Shown: positions 11,700 through 24,646, counted from the first letter of the stretch. The stretch is 64,000 nt of DNA from Caenorhabditis remanei (GCF_010183535.1 NC_071332.1:1736001-1800000); one strand, 5' to 3'. The notes: generated from the sequence alone by a model not told the origin. Numbers and translations: made by a program.

Positions 11700-12110
11700 C
11701 GCCGATACTTTGCAGTTGAAAAAATGAGTTAGAGAGAGCGCAGAGAAGCGAGACAGTCTGGCTTCTCTGCACGCTCACGCTCTCTCACTCTCTTGCCACA
11801 CCGTAGCCTATCTTTAAAGGCACATATCTCAAAACCTAGGAAAGCTAGAAAAATGTTGTCAACTACAAAAATGTAGAGCATAAAATTTCACACATTTTAT
11901 AAGTTAAAAATATTTTGATAGCTGTTTGCGTTCTAAGGATATAAGCATTTGAAGAAAAGCAAACGGAAAAGGGAGAGGAGAGACGAAGAGAAGTCAGACA
12001 CCCTTATTTCTCTGGACTCTCCCGTTCGGTTCGGGTACCAATCTTTAAAAACTAGAAAAAAGTAGACAACTAAAAAAAGTGTTCCAGATTTTAGCTGTAT
12101 ATCTCAAAAA
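11700..12110. repeat. Family A foldback repeats (two adjacent, diverged)
   Basis: Two successive copies have the family A core (GCGCAGAGAAGCGAGACAGT followed by an inverted GCTTCTCTGC) and one flanking arm, CTTTAAAGGCACATATCTCA then GTTGTCAACTACAAAAATG. The second (about 11900-12080) is more diverged. Fragments of the arm also occur near 12270-12320. Confidence 0.6.
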
Positions 12111-13835
12111 CTAGGGGAGCTAGAAAAAGTGATTAACTGCGAAAATGTAGACCTAGATTTAATCTACTTGCTCGAATATAAAGGATTCACATTTTAAATT
12201 AATTTTGAGACCGTGAGGCACCTCCAAATATTGAAAAAATTTTCAGCAGAAATTTCAGGTAGTTAGGTTTAAAGGCGCATATCTCAAAACCTAGGTGAGT
12301 TGGAAACATGTGGTCAACTACAAAAATGTAGACCCAGATTTAATCTTCTTGCTTATATAAAAAATTAAGTTCTTAATTAGTTTCAGGGCTGTGAAACACT
12401 GTAAAAGTTGCCTACTGACAGAGTGATAGGGTTAAAAGGCGCACGCAAACCCAGAGGCTCATAGAAAGTTCATATAAAACATCTGCGCTCCAAAAAAAAA
12501 TTGCGTAAAATTTGCGCGAAATTCAAAAAACTATCCAAAACTTTTTTGTGTTTTGAAAATTAGTATTTTTCCTTTTTTTTGAGGTATTCGATTTTTTTGG
12601 GTCGAGTTTTACCGAAAAAAACGAGAAAAATGAAAGAAAAAGAGATTCATTCAAAAATTTTAACTCCCTATTGTTCGTCCACGTTTTAAGCACACAATTT
12701 GGCTGAGCAGCGGCTCAATTGGCAATCAGCTAAGTCGTGTGCAAACGCGCTTCACTAGACTTCCGATTTTGCGGGAAAATAATTTGAATTCAAATGGACT
12801 AGATATCTCATGAACTAAAACAGCTGGAAAAAGTTGTCAACTAAAGAAAGGGAGATCTGAAACTTATCTACATGCTCATTTTAAACAACTTGAAAAAAGA
12901 AAAGTGCTCAATCCGTGGAACGTGGCGCAATATCAAGAATACGCTACTCTCAGCTTTTCGATACCAAAGTTTTCTGAATCCTAGCACAAGCTTGCAGAAG
13001 TCATGATCCTCTTAAACCTAACCCCTGGAACACATTCTTACTGACACGACGAGCCGTGAATTAGTCTTATATGTGACGACGGCTAAGAAGCTTTAGCTTT
13101 CAGGAGGGGACGGAGAAGACGCGTCGCGGGATTAATGAATTTGTGTTGTCGTCGTAGTGGAGATATGTTTCTTGAAACCTTGAAACCCCCCAGATGACAA
13201 AAAAACACATGTAAGGCTGCATGAATAGAAAAATGGAAAATGCAAGAGTCAAGAATTAAAAGATGAGATGAGTTGGGCGGGAAAAGTGAAACAAGAAACA
13301 AGATATCTACCACGTTTTCCTATAACGGATGCAATTGACATGCACGCCATGTAGGTGTCTAAATCTGAGCGATGCTCACGCAACTCTCAGGGTCATGTCT
13401 ATCAATCTAAGACAAGGAATCTCAAAAAAAAAAACCAAAAAAAAACGAAAAAAAAAGTCCCGATTGCGTGCTACTTGACACCTTCCGGAAGACGTCCACA
13501 AGTGTTTTTCGAAGGGGACAAAAAAAAAGAAAAAGATTTCAAATTTCAGTTATGATTCATTTTTATATACAAACATAGAGGGTGGGGGTGGAGGGTCCAA
13601 TGGCCGACCTATTTTTAGATGCATTATGTGCCAGAAATAGAATTTTGGAAGAAATGTGTGGAGGTATTCTATGTTTTATTCATACATTTAGAATGATGAC
13701 AACATTTTTGGATTCGAAATGCATTAGGGTTACGAGAACAATGAAAACAGACGTTTAGTGAAAAAGAAAAATACATAAAATTGAAAATTTTTGGAACAGT
13801 AGGGACTGTTTCAGCAAAAATCAGGCTACAAATAG

Positions 13836-14110
13836 GTTTTCTGACGTTTTTTTCGGTCTAGAAACATGTTTTTGAAAACTTGTGCATTTTGTCGTGGAAT
13901 ATGGTGTATCTACAGTAGCCTAGAGTGGAACTTTGAGATTCTCAGCTTTTTTAATTACGATTTTAACGTGAAAAACTGGTTTTCTGACGTTTTTTTTAGT
14001 TCGAAACATGTTTTCTGAGTTTTTCGGAAAATTGTGCATTTTGCCGTGAGGTATGGTGCAGCTAGGATAGTCTGATATAAAATTTGGCGATTTTAGCTAA
14101 TTTCTGACTT
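13836..14110. repeat. Direct tandem duplication, about 140 bp
   Basis: Two head-to-tail units start with GGTTTTCTGACGTTTTTTT. They share AAACATGTTTT, TTGTGCATTTTG and a GGTATGGTG-like block in the same order. They are diverged and non-coding. Confidence 0.5.
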
Positions 14111-14229
14111 GCTGTGGTAATATGACTCACAAATTACTGAAAATTTGCCAAAAATTCTAAAATCAAAATATAGGCTGAAAATTGGTAAAGTTTGAAAGGT
14201 ACAAATCCCACAATTTGTATATTGCTGTG

Positions 14230-14600
14230 TAGATAAAATCTGGAGCTACATTTTAGTAGTTAACAGTTTTTTGATAACTCTATACGCTTTTAAGATACGC
14301 GTCTTCAAAGATAGGCAGGTGGAGGTGAGAGAGTGAGAGGGCGCAGAGAAACGAGAGTGTCTGACTTCTCTGCGCTCTCTTAATCTCCCTTTGCCTCTTA
14401 TGAACTTTTAATATCTTTCTGTGTTTCCAAAATGCACTATGTAGAAAAAGGAGACGCAGAGAAGACAGACACTCTAGCTTCTCTGCGCACTCTCTTTCTC
14501 TCATTCTCTCAACTATTCATCTTTAAAGACGAATATCTTAAAACTTAAGCTATCTATCAAAAAGTTGTCAACTACAAAAATAGAGATCAGGACTAGCTTA
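14230..14600. repeat. Family A foldback repeat
   Basis: Left arm (GTTAACAGTTTTTTGATAACT, then a degenerate GATACGCG), two GCAGAGAA(A/G) palindromic cores with inverted GTCTGACTTCTCTGC, and right arm ending GTTGTCAACTACAAAAATA. The internal 74-codon minus-strand ORF is a by-product. Confidence 0.65.
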
Positions 14601-15219
14601 ATACGTTCCAATAAACTTTTGACTCCAAAACCCCTCCTGACCCTATTCCGGACTCTCAAAGTTCTTTTTTTTAGTTGATGTCACTCGTAATAACTAAAAG
14701 TACAGTTCTCTGCTATTTTCATAAAAGTTTATCAATATTTTTTGCCTAATCCACCAAGAAAAAAACGGATCTTTGATAAGCCTACCAGGACGTTCTCCCA
14801 CGCCTAATGAAATCTTCATAACATTCTCTTCCAGTATTCCGAGAATTCGGAAAGAGTCTTGGAAAAGGAAAACACCGAAAAATAAGAAAAATACATGAAT
14901 TTCTGAAGAAGTTTCAAGTAATAGTTCAGAAATATTCTGGAACTTTTGGTGATCATCTTCTCTAGTTGAAGAAAAAGTGAGAAAGTTTTCAAGGGAAAAT
15001 AGAAAAAAAAGGAATTTTAATTTAAAAGGGTCGGGTGTTAAAGGAGAAGTGCAGAGAGAAGGCGAAAAACAGAAAACAAAATGTTCAAAAGTTTAATTTT
15101 TTTTGAAAAAAAGAGGAAAGGATAGAGGAACCTATTCGAAGTCAAGTACCTGTGATTTTCAGATCGACTAGGTTGAGAGAGTGTTACGGTTTGGCGGATA
15201 TAAAAAATTTCTGGAAATT

Positions 15220-15640
15220 CAGATAAAACAAGTCTAGACCTTCATTTTTGTAGTTGACAACTTATTGATAGCTCTTCTAGCTTTTGAGATATGCGCCTTT
15301 AAAGACAAGCAACTGGATAACGTGGGAAGAGGAGAGAGACGGAGGACGCAGAGAAGCTAGAGTGTTCATAATTTGAAAATTGATAAAGTTTGATAGCTCA
15401 TAATGGCTCACTCTTTAATTCAAATTTCACAATTGTTATATGGCTGTGTAGATCACATCTGGACCTTCATTTAAAGCGCGGAGAGGAGAGAGAAGGAGAA
15501 CGCAGAGAAGCTAGAGTGTCTGGCTTCTCTGCGCCTCGTTTCCCTCAATTCGGTAAGCAATGTTTAAAGGCGCATATCTCGAAAACCATGAGAGCTATCA
15601 AAACATTGTCAACTACAAAAATGTAGAGCTAGAAATGGAG
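15220..15640. repeat. Family A foldback repeats (tandem)
   Basis: The arm TTTTTGTAGTTGACAACTT, the sequence TTGAGATATGCGCCTTTAAA, and a complete core (GACG/AACGCAGAGAAGCTAGAGTG with inverted CTTCTCTGCG) are followed by the mirrored arm ending GTCAACTACAAAAATGTAGA. Confidence 0.65.
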
Positions 15641-16394
15641 AGTTTGGCAATTCAAAAAACAGATCTTAAAATTTCCGAAAGAATAAAAACTAGCCGCTTA
15701 AAAAGAGCTCAATAAACCATTTTTGTTTATCTCTCTTCAAATGGTAGCTAATAAAGTGGTGTTTGATTCTTATAGACAAAAAATAGACGTATTGGAAACA
15801 GAAACAGTTATTCGTATCACGCGACCACATGAATACAATCATAACTTTTCCTTTCCCCTCTCTCTCTCTTCCAGACTACTCGACTACTACTCGATGAAAA
15901 ACAAACATGGGAAAGAAATTATGGTAATTCGTTTCCCCCTTTAAAGGCGCATCTCATTCTCTCTCACGTCTTCCTTCCAAAGCCACTGCCACCCTCAACT
16001 AAGGATTATCTCCTCCGTTAACAAGAAAAGAAAGGAACGGAGTGTACTAAGACCGAATGGACATGTACATGATGAGATTTCAGAAAAAGAAAAAAACGAG
16101 AAAACATCATACAAAGAAAAAAGGAATGACGTTGAGGAAGTGTTTACGGTGGCCGTGGAACTAGATGCAAAAGTTAGGCCAGCACTTTTACAACAGGTTT
16201 GCAAAAAAATATACTTGGAGACTCCCTTTGTTTCCCTTTTCTTCCAAAATATGAAATACGAAAAGGAACAAAACGAGCCGAGCCCGTGATGAATAAAGCA
16301 TGATGGTCGAGAAGGAGGGAGCGACTTTTTACTACTATTCACTTTTTTTGTGTTAAAATAAAACAAGGTTTTGTCTGGGTGGTATTTACGGTAG

Positions 16395-16510
16395 CTTAGG
16401 GATAGGAATTGAGGAGGGAGAGACGCAGAGAAGACAGACACTCTAGCTTCTCTGCGCACTCTCAACTTAACCTAACTGTCTTTAAAGACGCATATCTCAA
16501 AATCGGTAGC
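16395..16510. repeat. Family A half element
   Basis: The palindromic core GACGCAGAGAAGACAGACAC with its inverted CTTCTCTGCGCACTCTC is followed by TTTAAAGACGCATATCTCAA. The outer arm is missing. Confidence 0.55.
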
Positions 16511-17104
16511 TTAGGGGCTACGGTAGCTGAGAAATCGAGGCTACTGTAATACTTTGAACGTGAGGGAAGGCGTTTTGGAGAAGTTTTGGGACTCAGGGAA
16601 GTTCAAACTTCAAAACTATGTTTTTTATCTTTTTTGCACAGGAAAGTTTTTGGATTCTGATTATTGCAAACGTTATAGACATAGGGAATAATCTGAGATC
16701 ATTTTGAAAGTGGATTCTGCTTAAAAAATAGCAAATTTTTACAGGTTTTTAGTCAAAATCAGCGACTTCAAACGGTTCAGACGTTTTTTTTCTTATAAAT
16801 CAAGAATTTTAAGTAGAATTTTCTCAATTCCAAACATCCACGATTTCAGACGATAATAATCATTTTCAGCTCATTTTTCAGAGTTTTTTTTGCATAAAAT
16901 TTGCGATTCACCCTTATGATACTCATATAAAGCTGGAAACGGTCCAAATTCAGAAATATGTTTAGTTTCTGCCTAGATCGGGTTTCTGGTAAGTTAGGTC
17001 AACCTATATACGGTTAGAAAGCTGAAGACGTGAGGAATTTGAATCTAGTTTCAACACTCTTTCAACATAAAAATGAGCGAAAAATTGCTGAAAAAACAAC
17101 TTTA

Positions 17105-17340
17105 TGGATTAAAAAATATACCAAAATGAAGATCTCAGCGAGTTCTATCTCTGTGACCTAATACGGGCCGGGTGGCGGATTGGTAAAGTGGTACTGGCCG
17201 GGAAAAGGTGCCGAAAAACCATTCTAGGCCGGCCCGCGGCACATCCCGTATTAGGTCACAGAGATAGCACTCGTCGAGATCTACATTTTGGCATATTTTT
17301 GAGCTCATAGAATTACGTTTTAAGCGAATTGCCCGGTTTG
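17105..17340. repeat. TIR element family B, copy 2 (short)
   Basis: ATACCAAAATGAAGATCTC on the left and GAGATCTACATTTTGGCATA on the right enclose an inverted pair TCTGTGACCTAATACGGGCC / CCCGTATTAGGTCACAGAGA. About 230 bp. It lacks the G/C-T runs of copy 1. Confidence 0.65.
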
Positions 17341-18299
17341 CAAGTATGGTTTTGATAATGAGTATTTCAAATCTGGTATATTGCATATTGCTAAAAACTG
17401 AGGTCCTGAGGATTCAAAATCTTTTTTTATAATTTCACTAGGACCACAATTCATCGAAATACACCGTTTTGTTTCTCAGCTATTTTTTTGCCTAGACAAA
17501 ATTTTGAGCACAGAAATGGAAAAATCACGATTTCGGCTTTTAAATTTGAAAAAAAGATAAATTTTCTGACCGATCTTAACCGCAAGTAACCAACCAAAAG
17601 CTGGCGTTCTAAACTCCTAAACCTCGAATTGAACTAAGCGGGCGGACCTTCAAATGAGCAGAGACAACACACGAGGAAATTGATTCAAGTGAAAAGGGAT
17701 GAGAGGCAAACTTGAGAGGAGAGGGGGAAATTGAAATGATTGGAAATGAGAATTCCCCCTTTTAGTTTACTTTACTCAAACTTGAAAATGCCGCAAAAAA
17801 GGAAGGTTAGTGCCTTCAGAGTTCTGAGAGTTCTGAGAAAACGTGTATACATATAAAAAATATAAAAGATTGGTGTAAAGGAGGGGAAAAAAATGATGAG
17901 GCGATACAAATTGGGTTGGTTGTGGGGCCGGGTGCAAAGAAGAAAAGAATATATTCTTTTCAATTTCTTCCTGAATCTTCTCCCACGCACACACGTTTTT
18001 TTCTCACTCTCTTTTTTTGCAAAACCTTATTTATACATTTATAAAAAATTCAGGAGCGCCGCTCACGTGGAGAGGATAAATATCAGATTTCTCAAAAGAA
18101 TGAGGTGATGTGATTAGTTGGGGTATAAATAGCCTTGTTTTTTGGTAAAAGTGGTAGAAAATAATAAAAATAAGAAAGTTCGAATTAAAGTTTTTTGGAG
18201 GTGGAGATAAGGTGAGCAAACACACGTGAGAGAAAAAATACATTCCGATGAACGGTTTTGTACGGTTTTTGATGAAGAAGTTTGTCATGGGCGCTCTAT

Positions 18300-18740
18300 T
18301 GAAACTTTTGAGAGGTTCGGTAGAGCGCGCTAGCTGTAATATTTGGCGGCGAGCGTCAAAAACTCGTCAAGGATCTTGCTGGACCGTGTAATGTCAGTCT
18401 TTAGCAGACCGTCTTTGACCGTGTCAGGCCTTCACAGAGTTCGTCGGACTAAGCTGGACCGTTTCAAGGTCTAAAAACTCGTGCCCGACCGTTCCAGACA
18501 ATACCAGATAGTCTTCAACCATAGTTGTACGACTTTACGGTCTCCGACCGTACTTGAACGGCTCGACCGTCTCCGACCGAGCATTTCCTGCCGTGTCTGA
18601 CAATCTCCATATCTAAGAACTTGTGCCCGACCGTTCCAGACAGTACCAGACACTCTCCAACCGTAGTTTAAAGGTTCGACCGTTTCCGACCGTGTCAAAC
18701 CGTGCCAAAACCGATTTAAACGCCTCCGGTGATCCCAGAC
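18300..18740. repeat. Degenerate GACCGT-rich repeat tract
   Basis: Variants of CGACCGT(T/C)(T)CC and GACCGTTCCAGACA(A/G)TACC recur more than ten times within about 440 bases, for example near 18487, 18549, 18571, 18629 and 18677. The spacing is irregular. The tract begins beside an inverted TAGAGCGC motif pair at about 18293-18330. Confidence 0.5.
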
Positions 18741-21179
18741 GGATTGTTTTCCTGTTTATAAATCAAGTTAAACTACTGAAAAATGAGAAAGTAATGAAAT
18801 TTCGAAAATTTGCAAAAACTGGTTTTTATTAAACTGCGCATAGCTTGGTTAGTTTTGCTCAAAATCAAATTTTGACAGTATCTATAAATTTAGGGTTTCA
18901 AAACGGTTCAAATGAGTATAATCATGAATATGTTTTGAAAATTTCGAAAATCTGCAAAACACGCCATGATTATACTCATTCAAACCGCCCAAATCTGTTA
19001 GTTTTCAAAATTGCACTCTGATGACTTGTGAACTACAAACTACAAAGATACGGTAGGATGCGTTTTAGACCATTCTTTGGCACCCTATGACTTATCAGGT
19101 CGTTCCGTGCAGGAGCCCTTCTGCAAGACAATATCAGAATATGTTTCAATAGGGCCATATTGATATGACGGACCGTACTATGCAGAATCGAAGGGGCTTT
19201 AGCCTATCAATCTTATTTTTCTAACCACTTTTCCCAGATTTCTTCATTTTTCTCAATTCTCCAAAAATCTGAAGTTAGGTACAAAATTGTGTAAAAACGT
19301 GATATGCCTCAAATGTACTTGTACAAAACGGTTTGTATTTTTAATCGAAATCTTGAAAACTAACCACAAAAACTTTTTGGAGATGGATTATACACTAGAA
19401 AATGGAAATCAATCTAAACAAAACCAGGAACTTGGTTAGTCGATTCGATTTGTGGGAATGAGAATTTCCTGACTTTATTGAAAAATGATGACGTGGTACC
19501 TCTGCGGAACAAAAAATAGGAAAAAAGCGCCGCTCTTACTGAATATTTGATGATCCCTAAGCGACCGTCGTAAGGAGCAAAAAAAAATGGGGGAATCGAA
19601 ATTGGTATTGGTGTCTTCGAGTTGGGGATGAGCCCAGAGCCCGAGCAGCATAAATAGGCGGTGGGGCTCCACTAAAAAAACTTCTCATGCATTGCTGACA
19701 ACCTAGTCTCATTTTATTTCGTCTTGCTCCTCTGGAAAAGGGGGGGGGGCTAAATAAAAACCGAAGGAGTCAAAAATGACGTGCAATGAGGGGACACGAC
19801 TAATTGATTAAGAGCGTTGTGTCGTCTCGTCTTGTTTCAAAATTGAATTATAGAAATATCCAAGAATGTCACATCCGATTAAGGGGAGACACTTGAAGGG
19901 CCCATAGAAGGCTTTGAGAAGACGCAAAAAGTGAGGGAAGGTAAGACAGGGGGCCCTCGAAGAATTCAATAACCCATTGTCCGGGAACTTTTTTGAAGGG
20001 TGGGGGAGAGGGCTGCTGGTTCCAAAGTCCGTGTCTTGACAAAAGCGGAGTCTGGTTACCAATTCTTTTTTGGAATTTTTGATTTATCTAGAAAAAGAGC
20101 TGAAATAATTGGCCAGGGTGTGTCGGGTTACAAGGAGTATAGAGATTTTTGGTGGAGAATGAACCCGAACCAGCGAAAATAAAAAAAATGGAGAATTTTA
20201 TTGGGTTCAGTTGAGAAGTGGACCCATGGGGATGGACATTCCAAAAAAGTTTTCGGCAAAAGATCTCACGTTTTTTTTTACAAAATATGTATGATCACTT
20301 ACATAAAATGGTCACACACACACATACTCTGAGCAACATACAACTTCCTTGAAATCAAAAAACATATCCGTTGGGAAATGGGAAGACCTAGAAGGTTGTT
20401 ATCTTGATGAAAGGGGGGGGGGTGATTCAGAGAAACACATAAATGCTAGTTTTCAGAAGTTTTTAAAGAGATCATAAAATTCTCCGTTTTTTAAACTAGA
20501 AATCAGTAAAAAATGTTGAAAACTGACAAAGTTACACATGTCTGAACTTTTAGAACTGAAATTTTATAAATGTTATCATTTGAGCGCATTTACTGACTCA
20601 AAGATTAGTCTGATTGAAATTTGGTCAACAGAGAAAGTGTAGATCATGATATTCCGTGTATTGTGAGCTAAAAATCAATGAAGAATATTAAAATCTGACA
20701 AAGTTACAATTAATCAAATTTTTGGAGAAAAAATCTGGAAGGATTCTGAAACATTTTGAAAGAAGTATGCGGTTTTTTCCAACTTTGCACAGCTGACTGA
20801 TTTTGGGTTAGTCATCAATGAAGGCGTAGTTAAAAAATCGCAAAAAAATGTTGATAGCAAAAAATGTGAAACTCTGAAACTGAGACCTACATCGTGTCTG
20901 GAAGCTTTTTAGATTCTTTTGACAACTTTTTTGTATTTTATTACAGTACCCCAGATTGTGAGCCCCCTTACATAGGAAAATAACAATCTGGGGCGCCTTG
21001 GGCGCAGGGTTTGAGCATGGTTTTCAGCAACAGTTTCAAATATATTAAACTATTGAAAACTATAAAAGCTCTGCGATTCAACCAACCTTACCAAATCCCG
21101 AACATTTTCAAAAAAATCGACCAACTTTGACGCTTAATTACAGAATCAGATCGATTGGTTTTTCAAAATTTTTTGTTGC

Positions 21180-21350
21180 ACTATATAGGTCTAGACTTAT
21201 ACTCCATTTTTGTAGTTGACAACTTTTTGATCGCTCTTCTAGGTTTCGAGATATGCGCCTTTAAAGGTAGCACCCTGGAAACGCGAGACGCAGAGAAAGC
21301 AGACACTCTCGTTTCTCTACGCTCTCTCGCTTTCTTACTCGGAACATGCA
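21180..21350. repeat. Family A half element
   Basis: The arm TTTTTGTAGTTGACAACTTT, the sequence GAGATATGCGCCTTTAAAGG, and core GACGCAGAGAAAGCAGACAC with inverted GTTTCTCTACG. The mirrored right arm is absent here; an oppositely oriented half lies at 21600-21760. Confidence 0.6.
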
Positions 21351-21599
21351 AATTTAGAATTTCTGAGCCAAAATGAGTAAAAATTCGTTTTTCGTGTAAA
21401 ATCCCATTTTCGTTCAGAAACGTCGTTTTTTTTGAGCTCCAACTTGAAAATTTCAGCTCAGAATTCAAATTTTGAGCAAAAAACTGCCATTTTTGACACA
21501 TTTCCGTCTGAAATAGGTAAATCTCTGCAAAAACCACATTTGCGACACTCAAATTTCGCATTAAGGAGCAAAAAACTCTGTTTCCCAGTTGTTTTCAGG

Positions 21600-21760
21600 A
21601 AATGGAGTGAGAGAGACGCAGAGAAGTCAGACAGTCTCGCTTCTCTGCGTCTCTTATCTCTCATTTCCAGGCGCTCATCTTTAAAGGCGCATATCTCGAA
21701 TGCGTGGATAGCTATGAAAAAGTTGAAAACTACAAAAATGAAGATCGAGACTTTTTTTTT
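21600..21760. repeat. Family A half element, opposite orientation
   Basis: Core GACGCAGAGAAGTCAGACAG with inverted CTTCTCTGCGTCTC, then CTTTAAAGGCGCATATCTCG, ending GTTGAAAACTACAAAAATG. With 21180-21350 it forms a split copy separated by about 250 bases. Confidence 0.6.
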
Positions 21761-21949
21761 CATAAAACTCCTGATAATTTTCCACATTTATGTTTTTTTT
21801 AACCGCGTTCCCCTGAAATCCCAAATCACGTTTCCTTTTTCCATTTTATTCATTCCCCGTTATCAAATCCCTTTCTTTTTCCCTTCACTGCGATTTTTGG
21901 ACGCTCAAGCTCTATAAACCCTGAATGACTTTCTCTCACACATTCTATA

Positions 21950-22522
21950 TTCTCAATTCAATTCAATTCTATACACCAAAAAATCAAAGCAATCGGCGTC
22001 TTGCATAGTAGAGTTGTTAAGTAATTATTCTTCCTCTCTCTCTCCCCCTTCTCTTGCTCCGCGAGCCCCCCGCCAAACTCCAGAGAAAAAAATAGTGCGT
22101 CATCCGGAGAGAGTCCGTGCGGCGGGTGCCTCCAGGAGCCGCCTATCGATTCGTCGTCGTTGCCGCAGAATCTCTGCGTCTCTCACGGCGCTTCATGGTC
22201 TCTCGGGTCTCTCGCAAGGTCCCTCAGACTCTCTCCTTCATCTCTGCCGTCTGGCGTCTCGTTGTTTTGCGTGATCTCTGCGTCTCACACTTATCAATTT
22301 CTCATTCAAACCTGCCTGGTTTCTCCTTTTCTCTTCTTCTTCTTCATTCGCCTTCGTGACTGCGTCGGGAAGAAAAAAAAAACGAAAAACGAGTCCCGAC
22401 GCCGCCTTTCTAGCTTACAAATTAGTCCTTTTTACGCTCACTCTTGATCTCTTTGTTGATTTTTGTTTTATTTTACTATTTCAGCGCGCCGATTGCCCGA
22501 ACAACTCTCCAATAACAAAACA
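21950..22522 (+). promoter_or_regulatory. cnb-1 promoter and 5' UTR region, likely trans-splice acceptor
   Basis: A CT-rich and locally GC-rich stretch precedes the cnb-1 ATG. A good acceptor, TTACTATTTCAG, ends at 22484, 38 bases before the ATG, which would suit either a 5' UTR intron or SL trans-splicing. I cannot tell which. ORFs in this stretch overlap in several frames and look non-coding. Confidence 0.45.
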
Positions 22523-24235
22523 TGGTAAGAATTACTATTTACATACAAATGTATTGCCAGCTAACCAAATAATGTAAAACACTGTCAAATGTTACAGGGA
22601 GCCGACGCATCTCTTCCTATGGAAATGTGCAGCAATTGTGAGTTTTTTTTTGTATTAGGTCGGCACAGTTCTTACAACTACGCTCCACCGAAATGCCCTT
22701 TCACACAATTTTCTTTGGTTTCGGTAGAGCGCGATTGTAAGACGCGTGGCGTGCTAATATCAACTTTTTGATTTCCAGTCGACGCTTATGAGCTCCGTCG
22801 TCTCACGCGTCGCTTCAAGAAGCTCGACGTCGACGGCTCCGGCTCTCTATCCGTCGAGGAGTTCATGTCTCTTCCGGAGCTCCAGCAGAATCCGTTGGTT
22901 CAGCGAGTCATCGACATTTTTGATGAGGATGGCAATGGAGAAGTCGATTTCAGGGGTACCCCCATTTAAAAAATTTGTCTCAAACTCAAAAAAATGTTCC
23001 AGAGTTCATCCAAGGCATCTCACAGTTCAGTGTGAAGGGCGATAAGAACACGAAGCTGCGCTTTGCGTTCCGCATTTACGATATGGATCGCGACGGACAT
23101 ATTTCGAATGGGGAGCTCTTCCAGGTGGGTATTAGAGGGGTGCAGTGGGTGGCACGCGAGCTGGCAAGCTAGGGATTATCCCTTCAAAGGCTTTTCTAGT
23201 CGAAAAATCGGAAAATTTCCACCATCTTTGAGATGAGATGGAGACGTCTTATAGAACAAAACTAGCTCTTCAACAAACTAGTAAGAAACTTTGAGAGCGC
23301 GTCATGAATTTGTGTGATGTTAAAAAATGTTGAAATTAGGCTAGTTTTGTAGATCAAAACTAATTCTATGTTTTTGTAGTTGGAAGTTTTTTGATAGCAC
23401 TTTACGCTTTCAAGATACGTGGTGTCCAAGATAGACGCGTAGAGAATGCAGAGAGGAGAGACGCAGAGAAACGAGAGTGTCTGCTTTCTCTGCGTCTTGA
23501 GTTTCCAGGGTGCTACCTTTGAAGGCGCATATCTCGAAGCCTAGAAGAGTTATCAAAAAGTTGTCAACTAATAAAATGTGTAGAATTTCATGCTCTACAT
23601 TTTTGTAGTTGACAACTTTTTGATAGCTTTTTACGCTTCTGAGAAATGCGCCTTTAAAGGCGAGGAGAGGGGAGAGGAGACGCAGAGAAACGAGAGTGTC
23701 TGCTTTCTCTGCGTCTCTTCCATACCGGGTTTTACCTTTGAAAGCACGTATCTTGAAGCCTAGAAGAGCTATCAAAAAGTTGTCAACTGCAATAATGTAG
23801 ACAAAGACTTTATCTATATTATGCAACAAAAAAATTTTGAAAAACCATCTGATCTAATTCTGTAACAAAGTGTCAAAGTTCGTGAAACATTTTTCTCCCA
23901 TTAACTTTATATCTTTTTAGGTGCTCAAAATGATGGTTGGTAACAACTTGAAAGACTCTCAACTCCAACAAATCGTCGACAAGACAATCTTGTTCCACGA
24001 CAAGGACGGCGACGGCAAAATCTCGTTCCAAGAGTTCTGCGATGTAAGTTCCCTACCGAATCGTCTTGTGGTTTTTCCTTTTTTCTTTTCCTTTTTTTGA
24101 TATTTGAAGTGAAGTGAAGTGACTGGTGAAGTGACGCTGCTTCACTAACCCTGGAGTTTTTTTTTCGCTAACATTCAAATTCAGGTCGTTGAGCACACCG
24201 AGGTGCACAAGAAGATGGTTCTCGAAAACATCTAA
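22523..24235 (+). CDS. cnb-1: Calcineurin B, regulatory subunit
   Basis: The Ca2+-binding regulatory subunit of the Ca2+/calmodulin-dependent protein phosphatase calcineurin. Exons: 22523-22525 (ATG only), 22598-22637, 22779-22955, 23003-23124, 23921-24043, 24185-24235. Total 171 residues, close to the 170 of vertebrate CNB. The N-terminus MGADASLP has the Gly2 needed for N-myristoylation. Four EF-hands are visible with loops beginning [27 protein letters not shown] and DKDGDGKIS. The [18 protein letters not shown] segment matches the catalytic-subunit-binding part. Intron 4 (796 bases) contains two family A foldbacks, and intron 2 contains a small hairpin with TAGAGCGC. An alternative terminal exon lies 411 bases downstream (separate entry). 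Confidence 0.95.
22665..22752. repeat. Small foldback in cnb-1 intron 2
   Basis: CTTACAACTACGCTCCACCGAAA pairs imperfectly with TTTCGGTAGAGCGCGATTGTAAG across about 33 bases. It is one of several inverted TAGAGCGC-containing units in the window. Confidence 0.5.
23350..23810. repeat. Family A foldback repeats (two) in cnb-1 intron 4
   Basis: Two consecutive copies. Each has the TTGTAGTTG(A/G)(C/A)A arm, a GACGCAGAGAAACGAGAGTG core with inverted TTTCTCTGCGTCT, and the mirrored arm AGAGTTATCAAAAAGTTGTC. They account for most of this unusually long intron. Confidence 0.7.
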
Positions 24236-24646
24236 GCGATGGACTGTCCATTACCCTGATCCTGAAACTTCGCCCCGCCCCCTCAGCTTTAACCCGGCCT
24301 TTTCCTATTTTCCCCCCGTTCAAACATGACTTCTAGTCCATCAGAATTTTAAGCCCCATTTTTGAGCCCCCCGTAGATTTGTCACTTGTACATGTCCTCC
24401 AGCCCCCTCTCCCAATTTCTCTCTTTCTGTCACTATCTTGCTATAAATATATATTTATTCTCTCCTAAAAATCTAGTCATCGTGCGTTTATATATATAAT
24501 TCTAACCTTTTTTTGTCTTTTTCGTGCGTTTCAATTGTTTCTTCTAATAATTTTAACACAGTAAAAAGGTTTTTTTTGGATATTTGTGATTTGATTTTGT
24601 GTCAGGTCCCAAGAATCTGTGAAAGGTCTGAAAACGGCATATTCAG

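Larger units (their letters stand above)
10824..21950. other. 11-kb gene-free, repeat-rich region
   Basis: I found no convincing coding exon here, although the unseen first exon(s) of the minus-strand GPCR could lie in it. It holds family A foldbacks, one family B element, a tandem duplication at 13836-14110, a GACCGT-rich tract at 18300-18740, a small foldback near 18895-18995, and homopolymer G tracts at 11174-11185, 19740-19749 and 20413-20422. ORFs of 60-156 codons present here are low-complexity or fall inside repeats. Confidence 0.5.

Noticed and set aside
15995..16465. 156-codon minus-strand ORF
   Set aside because: Ser/Phe-rich by composition, overlaps a family A half element, has no recognisable domain and no partner exons.
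21181..21917. Overlapping ORFs of 109-161 codons on both strands
   Set aside because: They recur with the same peptide (e.g. [18 protein letters not shown]) at 23410, 25028, 30603 and 60447 because they are translations of family A repeat arms.
22014..22447. Overlapping ORFs upstream of cnb-1
   Set aside because: CT-rich promoter/5' UTR sequence open in three frames at once; no domain, and the cnb-1 start is downstream.
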